Source: Reclinomonas americana ATCC 50394 (taxonomy: Eukaryota; Jakobida; Jakobea; Jakobida). From it: DNA of 21,223 nucleotides. Below, piece by piece: positions 9,218 to 20,931 of the stretch; position 1 is the stretch's first letter; each line of letters starts with the position of its first letter. Made by a program: the position numbers and the translations under genes. The stretch is from positions 7,066-28,288 of the forward strand of contig PS015514.1 in the NCBI GenBank assembly GCA_048213135.1, in the 5' to 3' direction. Under the pieces are notes generated by a model, which ran no database searches, was not told the origin of the DNA, and worked only from the letters and a program-made list of their open reading frames with translations.

Positions 9218-10613
9218 ATGACAGCGGCTGGTGTGCCTGTGTGGGAATACACGGGACTGCAAGGCGGAGGCCTTCGCATGGCGGTCTCGAGCGGATCACC
9301 GCAAGTTGCGCGGTGATTCTCGAACTCTTATCTGTCGTTCTTCCGCTCACATCACTGAGCGCAGATGGTGGCGGTGGCCGGCAACTCCGGGAGCACGCAT
9401 GTTCTGGATGTTGCGGATGGGAGGCTGTTGCACAAGATCAAGGGCGGCCTCACGGTGGCGTTTTCGCCCACGGATCCGAACCTGCTCGTCACCACCGTGT
9501 ATCCGGACGACGAGGACGACGAGGAAGGAGAGCACGGTGTGACGGCGTGGACAGTCGATGCAGAGTCGGTGCAGCTGCGGTGGAGGAGCACGGGGCACTC
9601 GGATGTGGTGACGTCGTTGGAGGTGTCGCGAGACAATCGAGTGGTGCTGAGTGGCAGCGACGACTGCACGTTGCGGGCGTGGTCGGTGGCGACGGGGGAG
9701 TGTGTGGGCATGTTCACCAGTGACGACTACGAAGAGGTCATGTCGCTGGCGCTGATCCGAGACTACGGCGACCTGTTGGTGGTGTTGTCGGTCGGTCGTT
9801 GTCTGTGCTGGTGGCGCGTGGCGACGCAGGAGGTGGAGCGGCGCGTCAGCACGCCATCGCCGGTGCTGAGCATGGCAGCGTCGCGCGATCGGCAAACGGT
9901 GGCCACCGGGCACGTGGATCGTGCCGTGCGGCTGTGGTCGGCCGACTCGGGCGACTTGCTGTGCACGATGAACCTATCGGAGGCGCAGTCGGTGCGCGTG
10001 CGCAGCTGCTGGGTACGGTCGGTGGTGTTTGCCGCCGACGGTGTGCACTTGCTCAGCAGCTCCAACGGTGAGTCCGTTCCGGTGCAGGCCGTGCACGCTG
10101 CATGCAGGTGTGCTTACTTGAGTGCAGAAAACTGTGTCTGGGTGTGGGATCGTCGCACGCCGACGGCCAGCGTCGCCATCGTAGAAACCAGCGGCACCGA
10201 TGCGAGTGGCAGTGCACGTGGTGGGCGCGCAAGTGGAGCTGCATCGCCGTGCCTGTTGTCGAATCCCGAGGACCTCCTCACCATCAGCGCGTGCGGCGTA
10301 CAACGGTGGCCTGCCGGTAAGCACGACGCCGGCGATACACAGCGGCCGGTGCCTCACTTTGTGCATCATGTACACAGGTCCGTGGAGCGCGCGGTGGCAC
10401 ATGGAACTCGAAGTTGCCGCTGCGCTGTCGGCACGTCGTGCGCTGACTGCCGAGCTGCAAGCAAATGCAGACGACGACGACGACGACGACAGCGGCGAAC
10501 CACTCCCACTCGTCGTACTGCGGTGCTTCATCAGCGAAGACGCGCAGGCGACGCTGTGGAGACTGTCGGAACAACATCTGCGGCTGTCTTGTCCTCGTCT
10601 TGATCCACCATAA
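9218..10613 (+). CDS. WD40-repeat protein
   Basis: Four exons (9218-9304, 9365-10067, 10128-10316, 10378-10613) give 1,215 nt, 404 aa. The first exon encodes MTAAGVPVWEYTGL and joins in frame through a 60-nt intron to a WD-type blade (GSTHVLDVADGRLLHKI). Clear WD40 signatures follow: GHSDVVTSLEVSRDNRVVLS with DCTLRAWSVATGEC, then VATGHVDRAVRLWSADSGDL, then VRSVVFAADGVHLLSSS with CVWVWDRR. The length fits one seven-bladed propeller with degenerate first and last blades. An Asp-rich loop (about seven Asp in a row) lies at roughly residue 350. Such proteins are scaffolds. I cannot assign an orthologue, although adjacency to RRP7 makes ribosome biogenesis worth considering. An alternative start is the ATG at 9365, but it sits right behind a splice acceptor. 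Confidence 0.85.
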
Positions 10614-10615
10614 AA

Positions 10616-11646
10616 ATGACGGCTGTCGCGCGCACCGTGCCACATACCAACTTCACCGCGGTGCCTGTCGCCCAGCCATTCTGCGCACTCCCTCGCTACC
10701 TGTTTGTGCGCGAAAACGAGGCCCCAACACCCGACGCCGGCACCACTACTGCACTATTCGTGGTCAATGTGCCGCCGAGTGAGAGCGACGCACGTGCGCA
10801 GATCACTCGCGCATTCCAGCGCAAGAGCACCGATGCACCCGTGGTCATTGGCAGCATGACACCCGCCGTCTCCACCGCAGGGCCCTCCACCGACGTGCGA
10901 CGTGCGCGCCAGCAACTGTTGCGCTCTTCTCCGGCACACACTGTCTCTCTGCGCTGTGACTGACTCCTCTGCCACGCACACACACAGCGAGCTGCTGCAT
11001 CCACTGTCGGAGGTGGCGGTGACCGAGAGCGCACGCGCGGGCTTTGCGTTGGTGCCAGGCGCCGATCGCCGCGCCATCCGCATGTCCACCTCTGTCACCA
11101 CAGGCACACGCGCAGTGGAGGCGACAGAGCACGGACTCGGCGTGTACGTGACGCGGTATCGTGCACGGCGTCGCGTGCCTCGCGAGCTGCAGGCCGAGGT
11201 CGATACCTTTATGCGTCGCTTTGATGAGATGGAGCGGAGAAAGGAGGAGGAGCTGGAGACGCGTGCGCGCAGTGGGCCCGACGCCGATGGGTTCATCACG
11301 GTGTTGCCGACGAAGCGACAGAGTGTGCGGATGGAGGCGGCGGGTGGCGCCAAGGCCGTCGGCGATGCGTTTGATTTGGTCGATGCCGGTGTCGATGTGG
11401 GGGAGCCGGCGCAGAAGCGCGCCAAGACGACGGGCGGTGAGGCCATTGTCGACTTTTATCGCTTCCAGAGGAGAGAACGCAAGCGCGAACGTTGCGTCGT
11501 CGTCGTCATCTTGAGTGGAAAATGGTGCGTCGATCTTGCTGATTTTCTTTCTGCATGCAGAGCTGGCCGACTTGCGACGCAAGTTCGAGGAGGACAAGGC
11601 GCGCATTGCCAAGATGCGTGGCCAGCGCAAGTTCAAGCCCTTCTAG
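10616..11646 (+). CDS. RRP7: Ribosomal RNA-processing protein 7 (RRP7) homologue
   Basis: Three exons (10616-10917, 10988-11490, 11561-11646) total 891 nt, 296 aa, close to known RRP7 proteins (about 280-300 aa). The N-terminal part has the RRM-like strand ALFVVNVPPSES. The middle has ELQAEVDTFMRRFDEMERRK followed by DGFITVLPTKRQ, as in RRP7A. The C-terminus has the family hallmark: DFYRFQRRERKRE, then LADLRRKFEEDKARIAKMRG and a final RKFKPF. RRP7 is part of the UTP-C module of the small-subunit processome and acts in the nucleolus in pre-18S rRNA maturation. The start codon lies 2 nt after the WD40 gene's stop. No 3' splice site or clear promoter separates the two genes. Confidence 0.93.
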
Positions 11647-11695
11647 TGTACGCCGAACCCTTGCCTTGTTTTGCTATTACCCTGTTAGAAAGAGA

Positions 11696-11701
11696 AATAA
11701 A
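11696..11701 (+). terminator. AATAAA polyadenylation signal of RRP7
   Basis: A canonical AATAAA lies about 50 bp after the RRP7 stop codon, in AT-richer sequence than the surroundings. It is the best-placed signal for the 3' end of RRP7 and possibly of a shared WD40-RRP7 transcript. Confidence 0.65.
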
Positions 11702-11953
11702 TCGTCGTCATGCATGCATGTGGATTTCGAGCGATCAGAAGTTTTGTGTACAACTCGGCTCGAGCGAGGCGCAAAGGACGCAAAATGAGACCCAAGGCTT
11801 TTCTGTGCATGGACACCAGGAAAGAGGAAGGAGGAGGAGGAAGGGAGGGAAAAGTAAATAAAAAACGCGGGCCGCCACTGTCACCCGAGGAGAAAATCAA
11901 CCAACCGTCGTGCTTCTTCACTTCCCTCCCCCTCCCTGTTGTCCATTTAGCAC
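11702..11953. other. Intergenic segment up to the assembly gap
   Basis: About 250 bp with no credible gene. It includes a purine-rich stretch (about 11818-11860, AGGAGGAGGAGG-like) and a second AATAAA near 11858. Some of it may be 3' UTR of the minus-strand calmodulin gene, but nothing shows that directly. Confidence 0.5.
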
Positions 11954-12906
11954 NNNNNNNNNNNNNNNNNNNNNNNNNNNNNNNNNNNNNNNNNNNNNNN
12001 NNNNNNNNNNNNNNNNNNNNNNNNNNNNNNNNNNNNNNNNNNNNNNNNNNNNNNNNNNNNNNNNNNNNNNNNNNNNNNNNNNNNNNNNNNNNNNNNNNNN
12101 NNNNNNNNNNNNNNNNNNNNNNNNNNNNNNNNNNNNNNNNNNNNNNNNNNNNNNNNNNNNNNNNNNNNNNNNNNNNNNNNNNNNNNNNNNNNNNNNNNNN
12201 NNNNNNNNNNNNNNNNNNNNNNNNNNNNNNNNNNNNNNNNNNNNNNNNNNNNNNNNNNNNNNNNNNNNNNNNNNNNNNNNNNNNNNNNNNNNNNNNNNNN
12301 NNNNNNNNNNNNNNNNNNNNNNNNNNNNNNNNNNNNNNNNNNNNNNNNNNNNNNNNNNNNNNNNNNNNNNNNNNNNNNNNNNNNNNNNNNNNNNNNNNNN
12401 NNNNNNNNNNNNNNNNNNNNNNNNNNNNNNNNNNNNNNNNNNNNNNNNNNNNNNNNNNNNNNNNNNNNNNNNNNNNNNNNNNNNNNNNNNNNNNNNNNNN
12501 NNNNNNNNNNNNNNNNNNNNNNNNNNNNNNNNNNNNNNNNNNNNNNNNNNNNNNNNNNNNNNNNNNNNNNNNNNNNNNNNNNNNNNNNNNNNNNNNNNNN
12601 NNNNNNNNNNNNNNNNNNNNNNNNNNNNNNNNNNNNNNNNNNNNNNNNNNNNNNNNNNNNNNNNNNNNNNNNNNNNNNNNNNNNNNNNNNNNNNNNNNNN
12701 NNNNNNNNNNNNNNNNNNNNNNNNNNNNNNNNNNNNNNNNNNNNNNNNNNNNNNNNNNNNNNNNNNNNNNNNNNNNNNNNNNNNNNNNNNNNNNNNNNNN
12801 NNNNNNNNNNNNNNNNNNNNNNNNNNNNNNNNNNNNNNNNNNNNNNNNNNNNNNNNNNNNNNNNNNNNNNNNNNNNNNNNNNNNNNNNNNNNNNNNNNNN
12901 NNNNNN
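11954..12906. other. Assembly gap (953 Ns)
   Basis: Unknown sequence. It must hold the remaining exons of the minus-strand calmodulin gene; about 270 coding bases plus short introns would fit. Reading frames drawn through the gap are meaningless. Confidence 1.
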
Positions 12907-13651
<745 letters not shown>

Positions 13652-13804
13652 TGTGTATGTGTGTGGTGGTGGTGTGGTAAAAGCGAGAAAGGGTGCGCGC
13701 GCGCAAAGAGCAAAATCGAAGGGTATAACGGGCTCCTGGATGCCAGTCGGCCGGAATGGACCGTGGACCTTGTGACGAGAAAACCCCCTTAACGAGACGC
13801 CGCC
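13652..13804. promoter_or_regulatory. Divergent spacer between calmodulin and CAND1
   Basis: 153 bp separate the calmodulin start (13651, minus) from the CAND1 start (13805, plus). It includes a GTGTGGTGGTGGTGTGG tract near the calmodulin side and a GCGCGCGC run near 13697. No TATA box is evident. A shared promoter is inferred from spacing only. Confidence 0.5.
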
Positions 13805-16800
13805 ATGTCGTTCAGCATCCCTCAAGTGATTGAGAAGGTACGCGCAACGTGGATGCAGTGATCTCGGAGGCGGGCGGGGCGCTCTTCCTTGTTTTCGCCA
13901 TGCATGTTGTCCGCTCGCTCCCTCTCTCTGCTCCCTCTCTCTCTCTCTTCCCCTCGCCGCCTTGTGTGCGTTTGTATGCACGTCATCACACTCCTCGCCA
14001 TGTGCCTGTGCGTGTGTCTGTGGGCGACTTTGAATTTTTCCTGGTCGACCATGTCAGAACAAATATACACAAGCACTCTGTTGTCTCACTTTCTTGTTCT
14101 GTGCACACACACTCTCTCGCGCACACAGAGAAACGCACACACGCACACAACACGCACATCATCAGTCTTCATGAGATGACGTGATTTCGCATTTGAAGTA
14201 GCCCTCATGAAAGTCACTTTCTCTCTCTGTCTCTTATCCTCTCTCTTCTCTCTTTTGCACCTCTTGTGCCACACAGTTCCGGTCGCCGGACAAGGATCTC
14301 CGGTACATGGCCTTGAACGACCTCAATGCGGAAATGTCAAAGGAATCGTTCAGGCTGGACGAGAGCGGTGCGCGCAGTCTCTCGGAGGCACTGCTCGGCA
14401 TGCTCGACGACGCCAACGCCGAGGTGCAAACCATGGCCATTCGCTGGTCAGTGCGCGCACCTCTCTCCCTTCTATCATCCTCCTGTACTCATGTTGTACG
14501 TGCAGCATGGTGCCGATTGTGTCAAAGATCCCCGAGACGCTCATCAGCGATCTGTGCGACCAGCTGTGCACACGAGTGTTGGGCGCCTCCGATGCGCAGC
14601 GTGAGATCTCGGCCATCTCGTTGAAGACCATTCTGCAGCAGCTGCCGCACAAGTACTCGTCGTTTGTGTTGCGCCGCGTCGGACCGCGCATTGTGGCGGG
14701 TGCGCGCGATGGTGCCTCCAACGAGGTCAAGGGTCAGTGCCTGGAGATTCTCGTTGAGCTGTTGAAGCGCTTTGGTGGCCTGCTGGCCGCCGAGCACGAC
14801 TCGTTGCAGGCGGCCGTGATTCCACAGGTTACGCAATCACTCGCTCGCTCCCTCTGATCCCAAGATTCGCACTCAACATCATCATCATCATCCTTCGTCC
14901 ACAGTTGGCGGCCTCCAACGACGCCGTGTGCAAGCGCGCCATTACTGCGCTGGCCACTCTGTCGATGCACTCGTCGGACGATTTGCTGGACTCGCTCATG
15001 TCGTTGCTGCTGGCGCAAGATCCGCACCCGGTGGGAGTGTCGGGCGAGATCACGTTGCACACGTACATTCAGACGACGGGCGCCATTTCGCGCTCATGTG
15101 GTGCACGGCTCGGCCGCTACCTCAGCCGTGTGATCCCGCTGCTGCTGGAGAACGCTCACGCAGTGGAGGGTGACGATGGCGAGGCCGACGAGACGCGTGA
15201 GCACATTTTGCAGGCGCTCGAGTCCATTGTGCTGCGGTGTCCGCGCGAGGCCGCCGGCCACGTGGACGTGATTGTCGATTTCTGCAAGGAGATGTTGGTC
15301 TACGATCCCAACTGGGACACGAGCATGGATGTGGACGAGGAGGGTGGCGATGAGGAGATGGACTACTCGGGCGATGAGTTGTTGCGTGCGCGACTCGTTG
15401 TGCCAGAGAACGTTCGCCACCAGTTGGCTGATGATGATGTTGTCGTGTGTGTGTATATATGTAGCGAGGAAGAGGATGGATACTCGGACGACGACGACGT
15501 GAGCTGGAAGGTGCGCAAGGCCGCCTGCAAGTGTCTCACGGCGGTGATGAACGTGCACCCGGAGATGCTCGACCGCTTGTACGCCAAGGTGCGCATGATG
15601 ATAAAGAGAGGGTGTCCCTGGTCGCCTCTCGCTCGTGTCACCTGTTCTCGATATCTTTGAGATGCTGCATCGTCGCATCTTTTTCTCTCTCCATTCCTCT
15701 CCCTCTCAATTCATTCAAGTGGGTGCATCTTTTCCTCTCATCCTCTCTTCCTGTCGTTCTCGGTCAAGTTTCTGCATCTTTACTTCCTCTCTCGTCTCTC
15801 CTTTTCTCGATTTCGTTCAAGCTGTTGCATCTTCACATTTTCTTCTCCCTTTTGCCACTGACACTTCTTTCACCCGCACAGCTGGCGTCCCCCGGCGACC
15901 GTCTGCTGGTCGATCGCTTCCGCGAGCGCGAGGAGAATGTGAAGGAGGAGGTGATGAAGACGATGTTGGCGCTGCTGAAGCAGTCGGTCATTATCGGATC
16001 CAAGTTTCGTCTGCACTTCGCCATCTGCGCTGCATCCTCGTCATTGCTCGTAAATGTAACCAATCGTTGCGCGCACAGCCAAGACATTCGTCGCCGCCCC
16101 GGTGTGATGGAGAACCTGACGGCGATCCGCGACCAAGTCGTGTCGTCGACGATTCGCGAGATCAAGAAGGCCAAGAAGCCCGACGTGCGCACGACCGGTC
16201 TCACTCTGCTCAAGCAGCTGGTCGTTGTGCTGGTATGTGGTGTTTATTTCCTCACCGCCCTCCTTCTTCTGCCTTCGCTGCGCCCCTCCATCTTGTCGCT
16301 GTATATTCTCTCTCTTCATCTCTGCTCTGTCTGCTTCCTTCTAAGATGAAACATTTCTTCTCTCTCTGTTTCTCCCTCGCTCGTCTTCCGCGCAATCATT
16401 TTCTGGCGTGTTGCTCTCTCTCTCTCTCTCTCTCGCCCATCACTCATCGCTGACTTCGACCGTGTCAGAACGGCGGATTGGAGGGTCACATTAGCGCGCT
16501 GCTGCCGGTGCTTGTCGACGCCGTTGTGGAGCGCTCGACCAACTCGTCCAATGTCAAGTCCGTCGGTCTCTCACTGGCCCACACGCTGGTGCAGTTCCAC
16601 GACGCACGCCTCCTCACGGGTGTGTACGCCAACATTAGCAAGGCCGTGTTCTCCTGCGTGGAGGATGCGTACGCCAAGACCATGGCCGACGCACTGCGTG
16701 TGTGCCGCAACTTTGTGCCGGTGGTGCAGGCCTTCCGAGTTGCGTGAGAGTAATCGTCTACCCCTTTCCTATTTGTGATTGTTTCGCTGATTGGAGGCGA

Positions 16801-19442
16801 GCAGGCGAGCGGATCGCCCGACTTCCAGCGCCACGTCACCGCTCTGTTCGGCGTGGTGGTGGGCCGTCTGCAAATGCAGGACATTAACCAGGATGTGAAG
16901 GAGGCCGCCATCAACGCCATTGCCGACATTATTGCCGCCTTTGGCGATGTGGTGCCGCTTGATGAGGTGTGTGTGTTTCTCTCCTGCGCCCTGTCCCTTC
17001 ATTTCTCTCACACCCTGATCCCTTCTTCTTTCCTTAACACAGGCACTGTCGCTGCTGCTGGACCGCCTGCGCAACGAAATCACTCGGTTGACGACGGTCA
17101 AGGCGCTGCGCTCGATTGTGGCCACGCACGCTCGTCGCCTGGACCCGATCATGCGCGAGTTGATCGCCGAACTCATCTCGTTCTTGCGCAAGAACGACCG
17201 AGCTCTGCGTGCTGCCGCCATTCAGTCCTTGGCCAGCCTCATCACCGCGTACCCGGCGGCGTTTGCCGGCGACACCTACGCGCACCTGCTCGGCGAGTTG
17301 TCGCAGACCATTACCGGTGCCGACTTGTTCCTCGTCCAGCTGGCCGTGCGTCTCGCCGTCACAGTGCTCGGCGCCGATGGCTCCACTGCCGGCGCCGTGT
17401 ACGAGTGCGTCGGACGACCGCTGTTTGTGCTCCTCCGCGGCGCGCTGCTGCAAGGCAACGCCATGGAGGTGTGTGTCTCTCCTCTCTCCCTTTCATTGTC
17501 ATTGTCATCATGGTGCTCACCAATTCTTCCGCAGCCTGTTCTGCGTCTGTTCAGTGGCCTGGTGCAGGCCGGCACTCCGGGCTTCCGTGTGCTGTGCGAC
17601 TCCGTGCTGGACATGCGTGCCTCGTCGGCCGAGGAGGCATCGCTGGGCAAGCAGGCGTACGTCTCACTGGCGCAAGCTCTGGCCGCCATGTGCTCGGTGG
17701 CCACGGCGCAGGAGCGCTCCTCGACGGTGCAGCAGTTGGTGCACACCATGCAGCGTGCCGGCGCTGACGACCCCAGCCGCATTCTCGGTCTCTACTCACT
17801 GGGTGAGATCTCGCGCTCGTTCGACGTGGAATCGGTGGTGCACCAGGTGCGCGACGAAGTGATCAAGTCGTTCGACGGCCCAGAGGAGGTGCGCAGTGCC
17901 GCCGCCGTGTGCCTCGGCAACATTGCGGCTGGCGCGCTCGACAAGCACCTGCCGTTCATTCTCGGCGAGATTCGTGGCGGCTCGCCGCACAAGTACACCC
18001 TGCTGCGCTCGTTGAAGCAGGTGATTGACGGTGCGGCTCCAGCGCAGCTGCAGTCGCGCGTGTCGGACATTGTGCCACTGCTGGTGGGCAGCGTGGAGGC
18101 CGGCCAGGATGTCGGCGTGCGAAACATTGTGGCCGAGTGCCTGGGCAAGCTGATTGTCACCAACCCGCCGGCGCTGCTGCCGACAATTCGAGTTGCGTGG
18201 AAAGAAATCACTCGCGTGATTCGGGAGCTTCTGACGTGCCTTGTGTGTGTGCAGGAGGGCATGGACAGGTCGCTCAACATGCGCGTGGTGTCCATCACGG
18301 CACTCAAGTCGGCGCTGAGCGAGCCGGGCATTGGCGACGGTTCAGTGCTGGCCGACGATGTGCTGCGGACGCTGTCGATGCTCAACCCGGGACTCGATCT
18401 GGTGCGTGAAGAAAAAGAGGGGAGAAAGGGTTCAAGGTGGATTGCTGATGGGCCTCACGACTTGCAGGAGGTGCGACGTGCTCTGGTGCTGCTGCTGAAC
18501 AGCTGCGTCCACAACAAGGCGCATCTGGTGCGCGACCACCTGCACGAGATTGCGCCGTTGGTGTACGTGGAGACACCAGTGAATGTTGCGTCTGGTGTCG
18601 TGCCGCTCTCCGCTGTAGTTTGGTCGCCTGACTGACTCGTGTGTGTGCGCGCGCGCTCCAACAGCAAGCGCTGCTGCGACAAGTGGATCTCGGTCCATTC
18701 AAGCACCAGGTCGACGATGGCCTGGAGCTGCGCAAGGCTGTGTTTGAGTGCATGGATGCCCTGCTGGAGAGCTGCTCGGAGGTGAGTGACTGGGGAGAAG
18801 GGGCGGAGTAAGTCCTGGTTGGTGGCTGACTCGTCAGTTGTTTTTCGCAGAGCCTCTTGCTGGCCGACTTTGTCAGTGCCTTGATCGTGGGTCTCTCCGA
18901 TCCCGACTACGACATTCGCATGCTCGTGCACCTCATCTTTGGCAAGCTGGCGCAAGTGGCACCCTCGTCGCTTCTGCCTGGTGCGTTGTGTGTTGACGAC
19001 AGTGCGCGTGTCGTCGCCATACCCTTCCCATTTACATGCTGTTTGCAGTTCTCGACGAATTGGTGGCGCCGCTGAAGGTGACGCTGGAGACCACGGCGAA
19101 GAAGAATGCCGTGCAGCAGGACGAGGATCGCGTGAAGGAGCTGATTCGAAGTGCCGTCAAGGCGTGCCGTCTCATTTCGATTGCACTGGTTGGTGTTCTC
19201 TCCTCTTTTCGTCTACCAGTCGGTTTTTTTGTGATCTCACTCCATTGCTGCAGGGCACGGAGAGTGCCACGTCACAAAAGGCGCCCGACGCACTTGGCTC
19301 TGGTGCTTTCCACGAGCTCGTCACCAAGGTCATTCGCGCCAAGGACGATCTCAAGTCGTTGTACGAGAGCGGTGATTTGGACGCACCGACGACACCCACG
19401 CCGCCGCCGAATGAGGGCACGTCGGGCAACCCGTTCCGTTGA
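13805..19442 (+). CDS. CAND1: Cullin-associated NEDD8-dissociated protein 1 (CAND1)
   Basis: Seventeen exons: 13805-13837, 14277-14446, 14506-14827, 14905-15377, 15465-15588, 15882-16003, 16079-16232, 16469-16738, 16805-16966, 17043-17468, 17535-18191, 18255-18401, 18468-18578, 18665-18781, 18851-18980, 19049-19188, 19254-19442. They sum to 3,747 nt, 1,248 aa, close to animal CAND1 (about 1,230). The protein is HEAT repeats throughout. Diagnostic stretches are an N-terminus [16 protein letters not shown], the acidic loop [63 protein letters not shown] and [24 protein letters not shown]1 wraps around un-neddylated cullin-RBX1 and exchanges substrate receptors of SCF-type ubiquitin ligases, in cytosol and nucleus. 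Odd points: a 440-nt first intron after only 11 codons, a CT-rich intron 15589-15881, and an 87-nt intron in the acidic loop that is open in frame. Confidence 0.97.
15640..15870. repeat. Degenerate repeats in a CT-rich CAND1 intron
   Basis: Within the 293-nt intron 15589-15881, the motif (T)TGCATCTTT or a variant recurs (about 15665-15682, 15723-15734, 15771-15783, 15820-15830). It is mostly preceded by TTCAAG- or GTCAAG-like sequence and separated by 45-60 bp of pyrimidine tract. It looks like an older, decayed version of the minisatellites at the left of the window. Confidence 0.6.
16414..16434. repeat. CT microsatellite in a CAND1 intron
   Basis: About ten CT units lie in the intron 16233-16468, upstream of the acceptor CGTGTCAG. 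The whole intron is pyrimidine-rich. Confidence 0.9.
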
Positions 19443-19577
19443 AGCGAATCATGCACACCACACGCACGTTGAACCTTGCTGCACTGCGTCTGCCATCCAA
19501 TGAAAAAAACAACACGGAGCTGACCTATTGCGGGTGTCTTACACATCATCTACTGGCGGCGACGAGGAAGAGGACGC
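19443..19577. other. Convergent spacer between CAND1 and EAF
   Basis: 135 bp between two stop codons on opposite strands. No canonical AATAAA is present on either strand. An AATGAA followed by an A-run near 19499 could act as a variant signal for CAND1. The 3' UTRs must be very short or overlap. Confidence 0.5.
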
Positions 19578-20857
19578 TTATTTTCCATCTTCTTCTTCCT
19601 CCTCCTCATCCTCCTCCTCCTCCTCTGAGCTGTCATCTTCTTCTGATGACGAGTCTGAATCTGAATCTGAATCATCATCATCATCGTCGTCGTCGTCGTC
19701 GTCGTCATCATCTTCCGCCGGTTGCGACGCTGGCGCCTGTGTCATTGGGTCCGACATGTGCTGTGGCATCCCCATGGTTACTGTCGTCGTCGTCGTTGTC
19801 GTTGCTGTTGTGGCCGTTTCCCCGTGCTTGGCGGCCATGCGACCGGCTCGCAGCATGGCACCCCGGCTGTCGTCGTCGTCCTCCTCCTCCGACGAATCCT
19901 CCACGTTGATCCGACTGCGGCCGCTCAACGACTTGAGAACTGGCGGCCTCGTGCGCGCCTGCGCCTGCGCCTGAGACTGCACCGGTGCGGCAACTGGCGC
20001 CGGTGGAGGTGGTGGTGGCGGTGGTGGCTGCACAGCAGCGGCCACTGCGGGTTGTCGCGTGGCGGCAGGAGCACGTACTTGTGGTGGTGGTGGTGGTGGT
20101 GCTGCAGCAGCAGCAGTCGACGCCCGCCTCCTTTTCCTTGGCGGTTCGCCAGCGGCGGCAGCGGCCGCCGCCAGATCCGGGAACTCGTCCATCAGCGGAG
20201 GCGCCTCCTGTGCCACCTCTGCCCCAGCACCAAGTCACGATGACGCCAACAACAACAAGAACGAAGAACAAACAAACCTGCCAGCGCATCCTCCGAGTAC
20301 TCGGCGGCCTTGAACGAGCTCAACGAGTGGTTCGTGATGCGCTCCTTGGTCACCGACGTCTGCAGCGTGCCTCGCTGTATCGCGACCTTGTGTGTGAGAC
20401 AGACAGCAGTGAAGAGGCAGGAGGCAAGCACACAGACGGACCTCCAGACGAAAGCACAATGCCTGCGGATCAAACACGAGAAAGTGCTCCACTCGTTCTG
20501 CAGTGCTCCCATAGAACGTCGATCGTGACTGCACGCACCAAACAGTGTGAGCACAGGCACTCACACACACAGACAAGAGACAGACCTCTGTCAAATGATG
20601 ACACTCAATGAGCGTGTCCTTCATGTTGAGCTGGTCGCGCCACATCAACGCCGGTCGTTTCCGGTCCAACGACGCAGGCTTGATGTCATCTATACACACA
20701 GAGGTTGTAAGAGAGAGAGAGAGAAACAAGTGTGTGAGTCTCTCTCTTTTGTCTCACATGTGACGCTCTGATAGAGTGGAGCATTGTCGGGAGGTGCTGT
20801 TATGGAGGCGCCTAGTACAATGGGATAGGAGACGCCTGCACTAAAAGGGCGATCCAT
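19578..20857 (-). CDS. EAF: ELL-associated factor (EAF) family transcription elongation cofactor
   Basis: Five minus-strand exons (20857-20758, 20689-20586, 20528-20442, 20386-20278, 20218-19578) total 1,041 nt, 346 aa. The N-terminus carries the EAF signature: YPIVLGASI, then YQSVTYDIKPASLD (animal EAF has an HTxRYDFKPASID-like motif). FYGSTAERVEHFLVFDPQAL then matches the strand before the LEKLSSSIQ-like segment. After about residue 130 come a basic nuclear-localisation-like PPRKRRRAS, two polyproline tracts (6 and 9 Pro), GRSRINVEDSSEEEDDDD and an acidic Asp/Ser/Glu tail ending EEDGK. This order (EAF domain, Pro-rich, Ser/Asp/Glu-rich) matches EAF1/EAF2. EAF proteins bind ELL and stimulate RNA polymerase II elongation in the nucleus. 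The protein is about 80 residues longer than human EAFs because of the low-complexity regions. Confidence 0.82.
19671..19712. repeat. Trinucleotide repeat coding for poly-Asp in EAF
   Basis: A run of ATC/GTC-type triplets (ATCATCATC then GTCGTCGTC) on the plus strand encodes about 14 consecutive Asp residues on the minus strand. Both Asp codons are used in blocks (GAC in the middle, GAT at the edges). Confidence 0.9.
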
Positions 20858-20931
20858 GTTGTCAAGTGTGTGTGAGAGTGAGAATCGCGCGTCCTGCGTG
20901 TCTCTGTCTCTGTCTCTCTTTCCTCACAGTA
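20858..20931. promoter_or_regulatory. 74-bp divergent spacer between EAF and TBC1D7, with a 3' splice-like site
   Basis: Only 74 bp lie between the EAF start (20857, minus) and the TBC1D7 start (20932, plus). The TBC1D7 side is a pyrimidine tract (TCTCTGTCTCTGTCTCTC) ending in TCCTCACAG at 20929, 2 nt before the ATG. It looks like a splice acceptor, implying a 5' UTR intron whose first exon would lie in or beyond the EAF gene. Confidence 0.5.

Noticed and set aside
10754-11636. Minus-strand frames of 230-263 codons
   Set aside because: They are shadows of RRP7, whose hallmark C-terminus and length are on the plus strand.
19722-20611. Plus-strand frames of 173-208 codons rich in Trp/Arg/Val
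   Set aside because: They are antisense to the EAF Pro/Ala and acidic regions; the EAF model has family motifs and consistent splice phases.
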